From: Tanypteryx hageni
Taxonomy: Eukaryota; Arthropoda; Insecta; Odonata; Petaluridae
DNA: 64,000 bases
Assembly: GCA_028673005.1 (NCBI GenBank)
Contig: CM054118.1
Location: 84,445,855-84,509,854 of the forward strand
Reading direction: 5' to 3'
Shown: in pieces, positions 36,680 through 49,164 of the stretch
Position numbering within the stretch: position 1 is the first letter of the stretch
Layout: each line of letters opens with the position of its first letter
Program-made: the position numbers and the translations under genes
Notes under the pieces: generated by a model
Seen by the model: only the letters and a program-made list of their open reading frames with translations
Databases searched by the model: none
What the model was told of the DNA's origin: nothing

Positions 36680-37240
36680 ATGTAGTCTCTTCGTCCTCCT
36701 CTCCGAAGGCTAAGATGGCGCCGTGATAAAGGAAGAAGAGAGGAGTTGGAGGGGATTTGGGGTTTTGTATCGCGTCGTCCGGGGACACGCATTCCCTTAG
36801 CTACCTTGGTAACGCTGGTGGGCATCCAGGAACACTCCCAGAGGGAAAGCGGTACCTACGCGCGCGCACACACACACCTCTCTTCTCATCCGTCCCTTTC
36901 CCACTGACCCAGGTCGCTTATCCACGCCACTCCCCATTTGCCCGCTTCCCCCCCCCCCCTCACTCCCACCCTTTCCAGCTTCAGCTACTCGAGGGAGGAT
37001 GACGCCTCTAAGTGGTCGCTCATTGTTTAACGTGTCCCGCACTCGGATACGCTCGTAGTCTCCGTGGAAGGCCCTGGGGCGCGTCTTGGGTAAGTCGGAC
37101 GGGTGGAGGATTAAGGGGGGAGGGGTGGTGTGGAGGACGGATTCCTGGATATTTTGCAGGCCCCTGGTTACGCCTTGCAGCCTCTTTTGCAAGCCCCGTT
37201 GGAGCTGTTGGGACATTGTGATGAACATCTGCGGAAGATT
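36680..37240. other. GC/CpG-rich patch
   Basis: CpG-rich for this window, with CGCGCGCGCACACACACACC at about 36858 and a C10 run near 36950. Open frames exist on both strands (143 codons at 36797-37228 minus) without a known domain. It could be a promoter-like CpG patch or an unrecognised exon. Confidence 0.3.
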
Positions 37241-38830
37241 TATGTGGTACCTCTCTCAATAGAATGAGGCTCTAATCCGATACGCGGTACTCTCCAATGA
37301 AATGTTCCCAAAATCTCAGGTCTCGACGCTTAATTACCTTAAACTTGGAACATTCAGCGGAGTCTATTATATTAAATGTCGGTTGGCAATTTCATTTCGT
37401 CCGTCTCAATTACATGCATCCTGTGCCTAACATTCGTAGTCAACATAGCGTTATATAGCTTTCGGTTGAAAACGCTTTGTCTACCTCTACCTATTCCCCA
37501 GCAATTCAATAGAGGTGGGTGGCAGGGGTTGCAATACACCAAGACGCTCGCTTTTAGAGTATACTCTTCTGATATGAACAGGTCTATCCTAGGGAAAAGG
37601 CAAACCTTGGTATCGTTCTGCCCTACAATCGACCTCAAATCGTGATCGTATATTCCGGTGAAGGCGTAAAAGTCCTCCGACTTGTACTTTAATCTCTCTA
37701 ATGACTGCCTATCTCATCATTGAATAGGGTCGAATCGAAAGGTTTTGTCAGAAATTTGATTTCTTTAAGAGTATGATTGTATCTCGAGGCCTATGACACC
37801 AAGTATTGACATGAAAAACATAAAAAAATTAATCTGAAATATAATTCTCACTCAACTGAGTTCCATAGAATAAATTAAGTGAGATTTACTTATTATTTTA
37901 ATGTACTTTTTGTTCTATATTATTTATGAAGGATCGTAGTTAACATCCTTTTTAAATTTTTGGTGACAGTTGACGATCATCATCTCCTTATTTATCGCAT
38001 TAAATTTTAAACAATTTCACCGTAAACTATTGCTATTAAAACTCATTGATTATTTCTTTATGTTATTATATTAAAATTATTTTATTGCTAAGAATTATTG
38101 CTCTACATTGATGCTTTCTAATTTCGTCATATTTTGTCTATGATGAAACATTAGTATTATACAAAGTCATTACCGATATCTTTAAATTTCTTAAAATTTA
38201 TTATGCAAGCCAAAAAAGACATATATAGGTACTTTTGCAGGTATATAACTAGTTTTTAAACATTAAATATGGTGTAAAAGAGTATCAATGAACGAAGAAA
38301 ATGTGTTTCGGATGGGTAAGTGTGTCTCTACTTAAGAAGCATCCTTCTACTTTTCAAATATGGAATCTACACAACCGGGGTTGAAGTACGGCGCTCATGT
38401 GATCGTAATTTGAAGATTAAACCAAGGGAATTGATTTGTGAGAAAATTTGTGAGACAGTGATTAAAAAACTTACCATCCGCGAGGAAGAGGAAATCAAAG
38501 ACTGCTGGCGCAGAGAGAAAGAAGACGCAAGGGGTCACAGTGAAGGATAGCCCAGATGGGATTTTAGGCGAAATGGAAAAATCACCTGATATAGAAGATT
38601 ATGGGCAAAGGACGAAAAAATGACCAAAAAGAACGTGTTGAGTATGTGGAGCAAATAGGGTTCGGAAAGGATAGTCAGTATATTTGATTTTTGCATGGTA
38701 GTGCTTTACAAGAAGATATTATTCATTCGCTACCTAACAATAACCAAATTAGAGCCTTACTGAAAATAAAACTCTCCAAGTTCGCCAGAAATCAATACTG
38801 AGGTCAGGCTCAACCCTGTGGAATTTACTC
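37241..38830. other. AT-rich gene-free stretch
   Basis: Opposed 88-89 codon frames at 37372-37645 show no domain. Confidence 0.45.
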
Positions 38831-38836
38831 ATCGAA

Positions 38837-38896
38837 AAAAAGAAAGAACTTTGTCACTTCCACAAATTCGTGGAAGTGACGAAGTTCTTTCTTTTT
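38837..38896. repeat. 27-bp near-perfect hairpin
   Basis: Arms 38837-38863 and 38870-38896 pair over 27 positions with one G-T wobble (38852 with 38881); the loop is 6 nt (38864-38869). The arms contain GAAAGAACTT and CACTTCCAC. No target duplication is evident. Confidence 0.85.
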
Positions 38897-38899
38897 ATC

Positions 38900-39820
38900 A
38901 GTCCACCAGAAATGTTTAAAATTAAAAAAGTAATAGTTAGTATTTTAAAAAACATTTTTGTCAGCTTGAGATGAGATTCTTTAAGAGACCCGGTCCCTTG
39001 AGACCTGGAGGGATTAATCACAATGACGTAAGCATTAAAAATGTAATGAAATAATTAACGAATGAAGTAAATTATCAAGTTTAATACAGAGCTAAAATTA
39101 CCATAATACATTATATATCACTTGTGAAGTTAATGTAGGATTTTTACGGTTGTATAAGTAAATTTGGGGTTCAATGGAGGGAAAGTACCACGATATGATG
39201 TTCACAACCTGGAAATATTACGAACTCCAAAAAGGGTAAAGCATCAACTCTTATAAATAATTGTCCATAAGAAAACAGTGATTTGTGCAATAGCCTTTCA
39301 CTCATGGTGAAAAATATTTACCAATTACAATTTTGAAGACAACTAGATGAATTGTAAAAGAAATAAATTTTATATTTTTATTTTATCTCAGTAATATTTT
39401 CAGTTTTTAAATGGAGTCACATCTTTAAGTAGGAAATATGAGCAGTTTTAATTAATTAACAATTCATTTAAAGAGTAACTAATTTGCTAGTAAAATGGTT
39501 AAAACGTCGATTTTTTAAATTCTGATTTAAACTGCAAAAATGCGGCCCAAAAATGTTAATTAAGTAGATTACACGGTATTTTGATCTACGAAATTTGCTG
39601 CAGCCAATTATAGTCCTTACATTTTTATTGCTAACTTTACGTAGACTATGAAAACTGCCATCTTTACAAAAATAGGAAAACACGACCGAGAAAGCACCTT
39701 CACCTTTAACGTTTGAAAAACGATTTAGAATTCCCGGAAGCTATTAAAACCTTTCCTATAAAATGTTGTCGTGAGACGGCAGAATGATTCGAATAGGGAA
39801 GAGAGTTCTTTTGATGCAAG
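38900..39820. other. AT-rich gene-free stretch
   Basis: No supported feature. Confidence 0.45.
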
Positions 39821-39839
39821 CGTCCTTTTATGAGGAAAA

Positions 39840-40460
39840 ATCCTTCCTCCATCCCTACCTTATTGCTCTCCACCGAGAGGTCTTCCCCTCCACACATCCA
39901 TCCCCACCAACCTCCCCTTCCGATTCGCATCCCTCGCGAAATACCACGCACCATATCCCTTCATAACCTCCTCATTTCGCATGAACCGCATTTCAAGCAT
40001 CGTCTTCCACCTCTCACTCTCCCCCTACCCCTCTTTGCTCCCTCCCCACCCACACTCCACTCCCGCCTGAAACACCTTTTTCCCCTACTCACGTTCTATC
40101 AATCTCTAATCTGTCAACAGCAGATTTCAGCGGAGGCCCCGGGGATGGGGGTTCGGGAGGATAGGGAGAGGATGGTGGAGGGCTGGGTGGGTATTTTTGG
40201 TACGCTGTGTGTAGGTGGCAGGGCGTGGGGGTGGAGAAGGGGGGGATTGAGGGGAGGGGGCGAGGCACATTGGGAGCAGGTGGCGCCTCTCCCACGCCCA
40301 CTCATCCCTACCTTCCCTCGGAACCTTCTCCAAACCCTATTCCCTTTCTCTCTCTCTCACTCACTCCCCTTTCCCTCCCTATTTACCCTCCCCACTCATC
40401 CCTCCTCACCCTTTCTCGCTCACTCCACGCCGCTGCGCGCAAGAGTGCAATCTTACCTTG
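39840..40460. repeat. Alternating pyrimidine- and purine-rich tracts
   Basis: C/T-rich at 39840-40080, G-rich at 40135-40265, C/T-rich again at 40290-40440. The frames of up to 257 codons here are low complexity and overlap each other on both strands. Confidence 0.65.
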
Positions 40461-40619
40461 CCTTCCCCATTCCACTCCTCGCAATCCCTTACCCTTATAC
40501 TTCCTTGCTACGCCTTCTCGGCACACCGTACGTGACACACTTGTTCCCGGAACGGATCCCGCATTCAAATCCAAGCATCAGCCTTCATTGTATTTATGTG
40601 TAGACGCGGATTAAGGTGA

Positions 40620-41450
40620 GTTTATAAGTTGCGAGCAATATTTCGTTATCCGGTGGAAATGGCGAAGAATGCCTTTCTCTGCGGATTTTCCTGAATAGCA
40701 AAGAGCAATGTTGAAATAGTTGGTGATGGATATTTTGAAACATATTATCGCCATCGAATGTTTCGTTAGAGAGATCGAAGACTAAGGCATAAAAGTCGTT
40801 TATATTAAAGATGTGAAAATTCAATTATCTCGAAGTATTCGGCATAAACGTGCTATACGATATTTTATGTAAGCGATTCTGCGTAGAAGAAAATATTAAG
40901 AAATGAGATTATGACGGCTCTTTTTAACAGGAATTTTCTTTCATTACGTTCACAGTTAACTGCTGCAATTTCGTAATTTTACAGAATTTTCTTTTAATAT
41001 TGCTTCTAAGATTGGTTCTTATACCTGATGTCATCTATTAGCTACATTATTTATGTAATTACTTATATTTATGAAGATATATACATAAATTAAATTGTAA
41101 AATATGAATTATTTCGTTTTAATTTTACGTTTCAATGATGAAAAAAATATTTTTATAAATATTAATGCTTTCAAAATTAAAAAAAGGATTATTTGCGTGT
41201 TTATTTGTAATAATTTTCGAGATATTTCAATTAAACCGCTGTAAAATTACACTAAAATTCAAAGGATTATCAAAACTTAAATTATCACAGAAAATACCAT
41301 TGTGTAGTAATTTATGCATGAACTTCGCCAATATTATATAAATTTCGCGGTCATTCATGTTCTCAAAACTATTACGCGGGAGAGTTGGGTAAGTTGGTAG
41401 CTCCTAGCACTATCCCCCTCCTCAGTCTCTGTCTAGGGAAATGGCCCTAG
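40620..41450. other. AT-rich gene-free stretch
   Basis: No supported feature. Confidence 0.45.
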
Positions 41451-41456
41451 CCGGGC

Positions 41457-41570
41457 TCAGAGAGAGAAAGAGAAAGGGGTAGAGAGAGAAAGGAATAGAG
41501 AGAGAAAGGGTTAGAGAGAGAGAAATGGGTAGAGAGAGATAGGCAGCAGGAAAAGGTTTAGCAGAAGACA
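41457..41570 (+). repeat. GA-rich tandem repeat (GAGAGAAAGGGTTAGA-like)
   Basis: Several ~20-bp units with AGAGAGAGAAA and GGGTAGAGAG blocks. Confidence 0.75.
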
Positions 41571-41744
41571 GAGAAGGGATCTTGTTAAAAAGAGTCCTTC
41601 CTCCCGCGCTCATAGCAAGAGGTGCACTTGTGCTGAGAAGGGCAAAATGGGAAGAGACAGAAAATGGAGGGCAATGCCCCGAGGTGGGGGAGGAGAGCCG
41701 AACGAGAGGGAGTTAGGAAAACGAAGGCAGCATCATGTCCAGGA

Positions 41745-42110
41745 CGCTGCCTTTCCATCCCTTTTTCCATCGCCTCCCTTTATCCCCATTTACTTCCTTT
41801 GGCCAAATTTCTTGTTTTCCTTTTCTTTCTCAATGCCCCTAACCCTTTCTCTCTCCCTCTCTCTTTCGATATTCTTGTAATTGAACACGCTATTCTCATA
41901 TCTTGACCTTATCTTCCTAAAATTCGTAATTCTTTCTTCAGTTTCTCGAACATCACTTTATCTCACTATATCTTCGATTCGCTCTTATCTCTCTCTTAAC
42001 CTCTTTATTTATACGATTCACCTTTTCCTCTTTCCCAGATATTCTCTCCATAGCTGTATTTTTGCTTTTCTCCACTTCCATAATTGACCCACTCATATTT
42101 CACCTCTTCC
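41745..42110 (+). repeat. Pyrimidine-rich region
   Basis: T/C-rich on the plus strand; frames are Ser/Leu/Phe-rich. Confidence 0.65.
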
Positions 42111-42339
42111 CATTTCATTCGACAATTATATTACTTAAAATTTCGTTAAATTCGCATTTCTCCAAAATGAACTTCACTGCGATCATACTTCTTACATTAC
42201 TCTCTCGCGGTCTCCATGAGTTATTCCTCCCTCGCAAAGTGTACACACATACACACCATCTCTTCCTTCCTCTCACTGACTCTCTTTCTATCTTTCCAGA
42301 AGATGGTGCTCTTTGTCTCCCCTCCCCTACCTCCCAGCC

Positions 42340-42900
42340 GTAAAAGATGAGGAGGCTGACGCGTAGTGTGAGGCGGAATGGGCTCCCAGCAGTAGAAACG
42401 GGAGGAGGCGGGCACGCAGACGGGTACCGCAGCGTGAGGGTGTGGGACGGACCCAAAACCTGTGTTTGAATGTATCCTCGGCCGCTTCGCTTCCTCCAAA
42501 TCCCCGCTCTTTCGCTGGCTCGCTCGGTAAAGCCTTTACATTCTCCTCGGTGGGACGCCCTGGTCCTCAAACGGAATGACAAATGCTGACGATTTATCCG
42601 GGGAGGGCGCATGTGGGCGGGGATAGGAGGAGAGGCAGCGGGAGGAATAGCGCGGTGCCGTGCAGAGATGGCGAGGGTCGGGAGTAAAGCAAGTTTTGTG
42701 GAGGAAGGGGGCCTGGGGAGGAATTTTGAAAGTGTGCCTGTCCAAAAGGGACTGTGGGCAATTGCTAGCGGCGCCTTGAGGTGAAGTGTGGAGGGTAAAA
42801 ACAAGAACCATCAACATATCGCTTGCATGTACCATTCATCCGGCACGTATGGCGGGACGGCCCCCCGTGTGCACGTTTCTTTGCTCGAGTTAGCATTTCC
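42340..42900. other. GC/CpG-rich patch
   Basis: A second CpG-rich island in the window (CTCGGCCGCTTCGCTTCCTCC, GGGACGGCCCCCCGTG). The 229-codon minus frame at 42115-42804 has mixed composition but no domain I recognise. Not called as a gene. Confidence 0.35.
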
Positions 42901-45230
42901 ATCTCGTATCCGAGGATGAATTGAAAAAATGAGGTGAAAATATCATGTTCTTTGCTGATCACCGGATTAAGAGATTTATAGGTTTTCCAAGTCTTCCATT
43001 ATTTTAATTCCATCATGCATTTTTTATTACATTCCAAAGGTTATAAAAACATTAATCAAATTTAAAATAAATGTAAACGCGAAATTTATGAGTGATATAG
43101 CAAAAGATGAAATTATAATTTATCTTTAATTAAATGATCAGATTAATATTCCAGTTTCGTGTTTTGATTAAAGCTTTGATTGTACAATTTAAATTTTGTC
43201 GATGAATTTGATGTGAAAAATTGTAATCACATTATAATTTGTTGATGTTTGAGTATACCTTGAGTGTACCTTGAGTGTACAATATTTCATTAATGAGAAA
43301 GAATGATTTTGGTATATTGAATATGTACGCCTACTCCACTTATGAAGGCTCGACATTATAGAAAGATTCCATAAAAGAAATAAAACAACTTCAATAATTG
43401 TTTTATTTCTATTTTGAATACATCTGTTTACAGAGGATATTTTTGTTAGATTTAATATTAGTATTTTCGGAGCTGAATGAATCCAAATTTCTGGACATTC
43501 TAAAAACGAAGGCAATCGATTCAATGAATGATTTTCGCAATAACATAACATAACATCATTATCATAAGACTTTAATAAGCATTAAATGTCTCGGTTTGTT
43601 CTTTAGATATATTTATTTATGAAATTTATGTGTAGCGACCCGAATTATTTCGAAAAACTCCGTAGTTTGAAGCAATTTCCATAGCTACCCAAATGTATCA
43701 GCAAATAATGAATAAAATTAAAATAAATTAGATAAAATGAAAGCACGAAACAACAAAATTGGGTCAAACGTTCATAATATAAATAAAATATTCAGTACAA
43801 TGATTGAAAGAAGGAAGTTAACTCTTTCTTCTGAGTAAGAAATTGGAGATAATGAGGAGATATTATGAGAGTGAGTTACAAGGAATGAGGAAAGAATGCA
43901 AAGAGTAAGGGAAAATGATACAGATGGAAAAAGAGAGAGAATGCATTAAGAATTTTTCGGCCAGATAAATGTCTAGAAATGGGAATGTGTGATTCATTGT
44001 TGGCACACTGGCGTGGCTGAATGTTAGATGGGAGAGTGGATGCGTGAGTGAGGTATATTCTCAGGCATGAGTGGGAGAGGGCGTGGTGGGAGCGGTGAGG
44101 CGTGGAGTGAGCGGCGAGGAGCGGGCAGGACGGCGGGCGTGGCAGAGGGGAAGCGTTTGTCCGGAGATAAGAGGATGTTGGCGAGTTACGCGGACAGAGA
44201 TAAGGGAACAATGTGGAGGGACGCAGAGGTTATATCATTTTTAGGATAAAGAGTTAGGAAATATTCAGGCGGATAAAATGTCCTTTGCCTTGTTTTCATA
44301 TCACTTGCGAACGTCGATATTTACAGCAATTATTATATATATTTTTCGAATGTAAAAATGAATGGATTAATTTAATTTTAAATTCAATAAGTAAATTTGA
44401 ATAATTCTTGAATGATGGCACGTCTCAAGTTAAAAAGTGGCAATCAATTACGATCCCAAGATCTACAATGCATTCGCTAAGCTTCCGACACACACACATA
44501 TTTATATATGCGTCTATCTTCTAACGATTACATATATTAATAATGAGTGGTGGCTAGGGTGATGATAAAATAAAGAAAGAAATCAAAATCATATTCCGCA
44601 ATTTAATAAAAAATAATTACCTATAAATAGATGCATAGGTACCAGTGAAGTCTTCATATAAGCTGTGTCATTTGATTGCTATGAGTATATCAGGGAATAT
44701 TGACGCTTATGAACTAGCTGGCTTAATGCCCTTATCTTCCATCTTTCGGCGATTGTACCCTTTTAATTCCAACTCCTATAATATTCATATTCGTTCAAAG
44801 CAAGCTATATGACATTGAATCGCCGCTCAAATATTTGAAACGTATAGAAACCCGAGCAATATCGTATTTAAAAATTGTTTTGCTTTTTCTCATTATTTAT
44901 TGCCACAGAATCTGATCATTTATATGTAAGTGCAATTATTCAATAATTATAAATGAGTAATAAAGTACTTCAAAATTCATTTTTGCTATTTTGCTTTCAA
45001 TTTTTTATACTAAAATCTCTGTAATTTATTTTTGCGGAACATAATTAGAGCGCTGTTAATGTAATTTACGCTTAACTTGGAAAGTAATGTTAATGTACGT
45101 AATATTTAGGACTCAAAAATATAGTCTATTCTATTCCTCCCTGACAGGAATCTAAATCAAAGAGATGAAACGTAAACAAATAATCCAATTACGTCAGAAT
45201 AAAATTAACGAATCAAAAAAGACTGAGCCA
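42901..45230. other. AT-rich gene-free stretch
   Basis: A tiny tandem repeat CCTTGAGTGTA lies at 43258-43280 and a GC-richer patch at 44030-44210. Nothing else is supported. Confidence 0.45.
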
Positions 45231-45254
45231 AGTCTTATCATAATTACGACCAGC

Positions 45255-45485
45255 AAAAGAATCACGGAATTTTGCCGTGTCCGTGTCACGCGCTGTTTCC
45301 GCTAATTAACTCCTCGCGGTAAATGAGACCAAGCGCATTTTGCCGCGAGGCGGAGCGATAGCACAAGTTAGCGGAGTCACAGCAGCGAGATCCACGGCAA
45401 CTTGTACAAGTGGATCGACTCCCTCCACTTTTTTCTCAGTGCCACTTAGCAGCTATAAAACCCATCGGTAATCCCAACATGTTAT
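45255..45485. promoter_or_regulatory. Possible promoter-like or enhancer-like patch
   Basis: A CpG-rich block with a homeodomain-type CTAATTAA (45302-45309) and inverted CCTCGCGG/CCGCGAGG motifs precedes AGCTATAAAACCC (45451-45463), a good TATA-box match. No downstream exon is recognisable, so this is suggestive only. Confidence 0.2.
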
Positions 45486-45666
45486 AACAAGTAGTTCTGG
45501 AAAGAACTAATCCGTCTACTTTCCTTTCAATAGAATTTCAGAATATCACAAGTACGGGTGTACACAGGTTTCCCGTGGTACAGAAGTGCTTTTCGTCAAA
45601 ATCGCTGTAGTATAATCGTATAGTACCGTATTTGCTTTGAAATCAGAAAAGTATTTTTCCTCATAT

Positions 45667-46540
45667 TGTGGTAACCCCGATTTTTTTATTCGTTCTGAAA
45701 ATATTAATCACGTTTTGCCATTCTATTCACGACCTACAAACGAAATTCTTTGAAATCCGTTAATTCAATACCTTCCAAATTTATAGTTACAAAAAAATAC
45801 TAACCTTGAGATTATGGTAGCTGTTTAGTCGACCCGGTTGAAATACGACATTTTGGTTATTAATTTATATGAATGTTAAATATACTATATTTGGTTAAAA
45901 TCTATTTGGTTATTTCTCTAGAAATATGTGGAAAAAATATTATTTGACTTCTCACTGTGGTAGTCCTACTTTTTAGCTCCGCTTTCAACACCTTGATTTC
46001 ATTATGGTATGTTGTCCAAATCTTATATGCACAATTTTATTGAAATCCGTTCAGCTAATTCCTCAATATCCATGATAAGGAAAGAGTTTATTTTGTAAAT
46101 GTGGTACCCGTCTTTGGCTGATTTGGTTAAAATATGCTAATATGGTTTTGTATATATGTGTATATTATAAGTATTAAATTTGGTTAAAATTGATGTGAAC
46201 AGTTCAACACAAGTACGTGTAAAATATTTTTTCATCCCTTGTATTGCGGTAGCTCTGCTTCCTATATCTATACTAAAGAACCTGATTTTGTTATTTTATG
46301 TTGCACGCCTACTTCACACAAAATTTCGTTTAAATTTGTTGTGCCAATTCCTTCCAAATTCATAATTATAGACAAGTTTAACTTTGCAATTGTGGCACCC
46401 CTGCTTCGTCGATCCAGTCAAAATATGTCATTTTGGTCATTAATATATGTGCATATTTTATATATTATATTTTGTTGAAATCATGAAGGAGATGATAGGT
46501 GATACACACACACACACACGGACACCCAGGCGATCTCATA
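45667..46540 (+). repeat. Tandem array of ~145 bp monomers (A-B-A-B-A-B)
   Basis: Monomers start at 45667, 45813, 45956, 46100, 46245 and 46391 (spacing 146, 143, 144, 145, 146). Odd members are type A and even members type B. The last four match the four monomers at 31473-32060 one-to-one. The array ends in (CA)n and CGGACACCCAGGCGATCTC. Confidence 0.88.
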
Positions 46541-46836
46541 AGATTACATTCCATTACTTTCTATGCTCAAGTCGAATTCGGTAATAATTGTCTCCGTGGC
46601 AACAATAAAATGCGATTTAAAACGCAAAAACGTCAGGTTTTAGCATGAATTCAAGAATATACAATCAATTTATAAAAATTATCTGATAAGAATTAAAATT
46701 TACATACCTATTCCCTTAGAACAGTACAAACCTCGCTCCGATATCACAATTTTAAGATATTTTAAAGCATTAAGGAAAACATCTCTGCACGACGGTTTTG
46801 ACACTTCATATGTAAAAAAAAGTTTAACTTTGCCAT

Positions 46837-47010
46837 TGTGACACCCCTGCTTAGTCTATCCGGTCCAAATGTGTCATTTTGGTCATTAATTTATTTGCAT
46901 ATTTTATGTACCAAATTTATTTGAAATCGGTTCATTCATGAAGAAGATATTAGGGGGAGACTCACACACACACATACAACCGGACACCGAGGCGATATCA
47001 TAAAATCGAT
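46837..47010 (+). repeat. Isolated type-B monomer with the same tail
   Basis: TGTGACACCCCTGC, GTCATTTTGGTCATTAAT and ACCAAATTT are followed by (CA)n and CGGACACCGAGGCGATATC, nearly the same tail as at 46.5 kb. A second, shorter copy of the element. Confidence 0.75.
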
Positions 47011-47503
47011 AATTATATTGTGTAGAGAAAAACGTCAAAAAAAACTGTTCTATTGAGTATATCTATGTAGAAATATTGCCAATGCATTCATGCATCAAAG
47101 TTTTACAAAATCCTTAGCATTTTAAAATGTTTAACGCTATCTAGTAGAGAAAAATGCTATTTTAAAAATATATTTTTATTAAAGCAAAGATAAGTATATG
47201 CACTATTTGCATGAGTATTGTTCACGTGGTAACCAAACTTATTCAGACATTTTTTTCAGCAGGACCATATTTTATGGATTCCCATTTCAATGAAATTTTT
47301 CTCAAGCTATGAGAGACAACCCAACGGGAGTAAACGTTTCGTTCTCAAATTGGTCAGGGAAAATAATGAGATGTGTGTCAAGGAAAGATTTCATATCATT
47401 TGCAATGACAGCAAGATTTCAGCATCATTATTCCCTTATCATGGCTTCAGTGACTCAAGCTTTTTCGTCTGTACACGTAGTACTGGAAAAATCGGTCCCA
47501 AAC

Positions 47504-47656
47504 TTATGTTCTGTCGTTATAAAATGCTGTATACCAACTCCATAACTCTTTTTGAGGCACAAAATTAGATTCATATGCAGCAATAACTTCTCGGTATAAT
47601 TTATCTGGTGGAGTTCCTTTTGCACGCAAATATCGAATTACATTTTGAATTTCCAA
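47504..47656 (-). pseudogene. Mariner/SETMAR-type helix-turn-helix fragment
   Basis: On the minus strand the frame reads about 50 residues, including NVIRYLRAKGTPPDKLYREV, then a segment ending WYTAFYNDRT and a stop. This matches the N-terminal helix-turn-helix (HTH_48) of mariner/Mos1-type transposases. The catalytic domain is not recognisable downstream (toward lower coordinates), so it is a fragment. Host genes with this domain also exist, but the immediate stop and isolation point to a dead transposon. Confidence 0.65.
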
Positions 47657-47999
47657 TAGCCACGACGTTTCTCTCCGTACCTACAGTCATTTGGAACTGA
47701 CATTAAATGATAATTTATGTCATTTCGTGAATAAAATCAAGCTTAATCGACGTCAACTCATAGAAAGGTGAGTACACCGTTCTTTGCGAATTTGAGCAGT
47801 TTGTTACCCTATTTATTGAAACGCTTTGTAACATTAAAACAACAAACCATTCCCTGATATGCCGGTATTTTTTTAGTTATTGTGTATGTAGGGAGTTTGC
47901 ATGTTCTACCACTGCAGCAAATACGCAAGGTGTGTCCTACTGCTGAGAATGTTATTATTCACGAAAGGTATATTCAATCATTCGTTCTAGTGTTCTGTC

Positions 48000-48260
48000 T
48001 TACGATAGGTCCTACCAATTCATAGATTGGTTTTGACTAGGGACCATAAATACATGGTGTCGTGGTTTCCCGTTGCCATCCACCCCGGACACACACAGAA
48101 GGGAGGAGAGAAGCCGGGTGCCAACATTTGTCTACTCTTTTCGATGAGCACCAAGGGGGGCAACTGTCCTTTCCGAAGGACGGAGCGTTGACATTTGCGG
48201 GGTCTCCTCAAACCTCATTGGAAGGGGGTGGGAAACCTCGGAAAATACCCCACTTTTGCA
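48000..48260. repeat. Unclassified GC-richer segment, possible dispersed repeat
   Basis: A sharply bounded GC-richer segment (GTGTCGTGGTTTCCCGTTGCC ... GGGTGGGAAACCTCGG) in AT-rich surroundings with opposed 63- and 79-codon frames. It has the look of a SINE-like or other dispersed repeat, but no second copy is in the window. Confidence 0.3.
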
Positions 48261-49164
48261 GGATTCGTGGCCGGTTGATAACAAAAAAGAATCATTTCTG
48301 ATCATTGAACACTCGAAACCATTAATATTCTTGGATCGTTTTTAAATCGTAGATAATGAAGCCAGTAAATTAAGTTTGATTTGGGGAAATGGAATATTGC
48401 AATCTGTCATCAGAACTGAAGGGAAAATTCCATAGGTAAGAGTAATGAATTGGTTAGCAATAGAAACGGCAGAAAGTACCGAAAATCTAATAAATGCGCC
48501 AAGCTTTACCTGTAAATTGCTTTATCATGCTTCAAATCATTCACACAGTGGATTTTTACATTAAGATAGAAATTCGATTAGAATTAATTATGAAACCTAA
48601 TATAGGTACACCTGGTTTGTGTTATGTTGAAGAATACCTAGGCCTGCTAATATGTAGAGAAATATTTGCACTTCTAAATAATTTGTGCCAAATGCTGTCG
48701 CCAAGTAACCATAAACCGCGTTAATCAGAGCATAAAGTTAATGAATTCGGGGGAATATTAAGCTATGCCCATCACAATGCATGAGAATGAGGCTGGGCAA
48801 TCAATGATCATGAAAAGCAAAAAGATATACCAAAGCATACTCTCAGGGTTAATTCACTAAAAATTTAAACTTAACCAATCAGAGTAGGGTGAACATTCAT
48901 ATGTAATGTATGAATCGGAATAAAACATGAAACGGATCTTCAGAAAATAAGAAATCCCTGCGCTTCCTTGAAATAGATCTTAGGAGCAGAGATTCTCAAG
49001 GTCCCCCTTATGAAAGTCTCTAAAGGGAAAGGAAGATAAATAAGGGAAAGAAAAAAGTAAAGAGTGGCTCAGACGAAGAAAGTGTTATGAGAGAAACAAG
49101 GAGAATGTGAAATGGAAGGAGTGCATATAAGGAATTTTCTCGTTTCCGAGTCCTTTTCCCAAAC

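Noticed and set aside
39830..40603. 257-codon plus frame
   Set aside because: Pro/Ser/Leu-rich translation of pyrimidine tracts overlapped by other frames on both strands.
42115..42804. 229-codon minus frame in a CpG-rich patch
   Set aside because: Mixed composition but no recognisable domain, conserved start or splice context; kept only as a patch.
31473..46540. CRISPR-like regular spacing of repeats
   Set aside because: The 145-bp monomers are contiguous without unique spacers; the context is eukaryotic.
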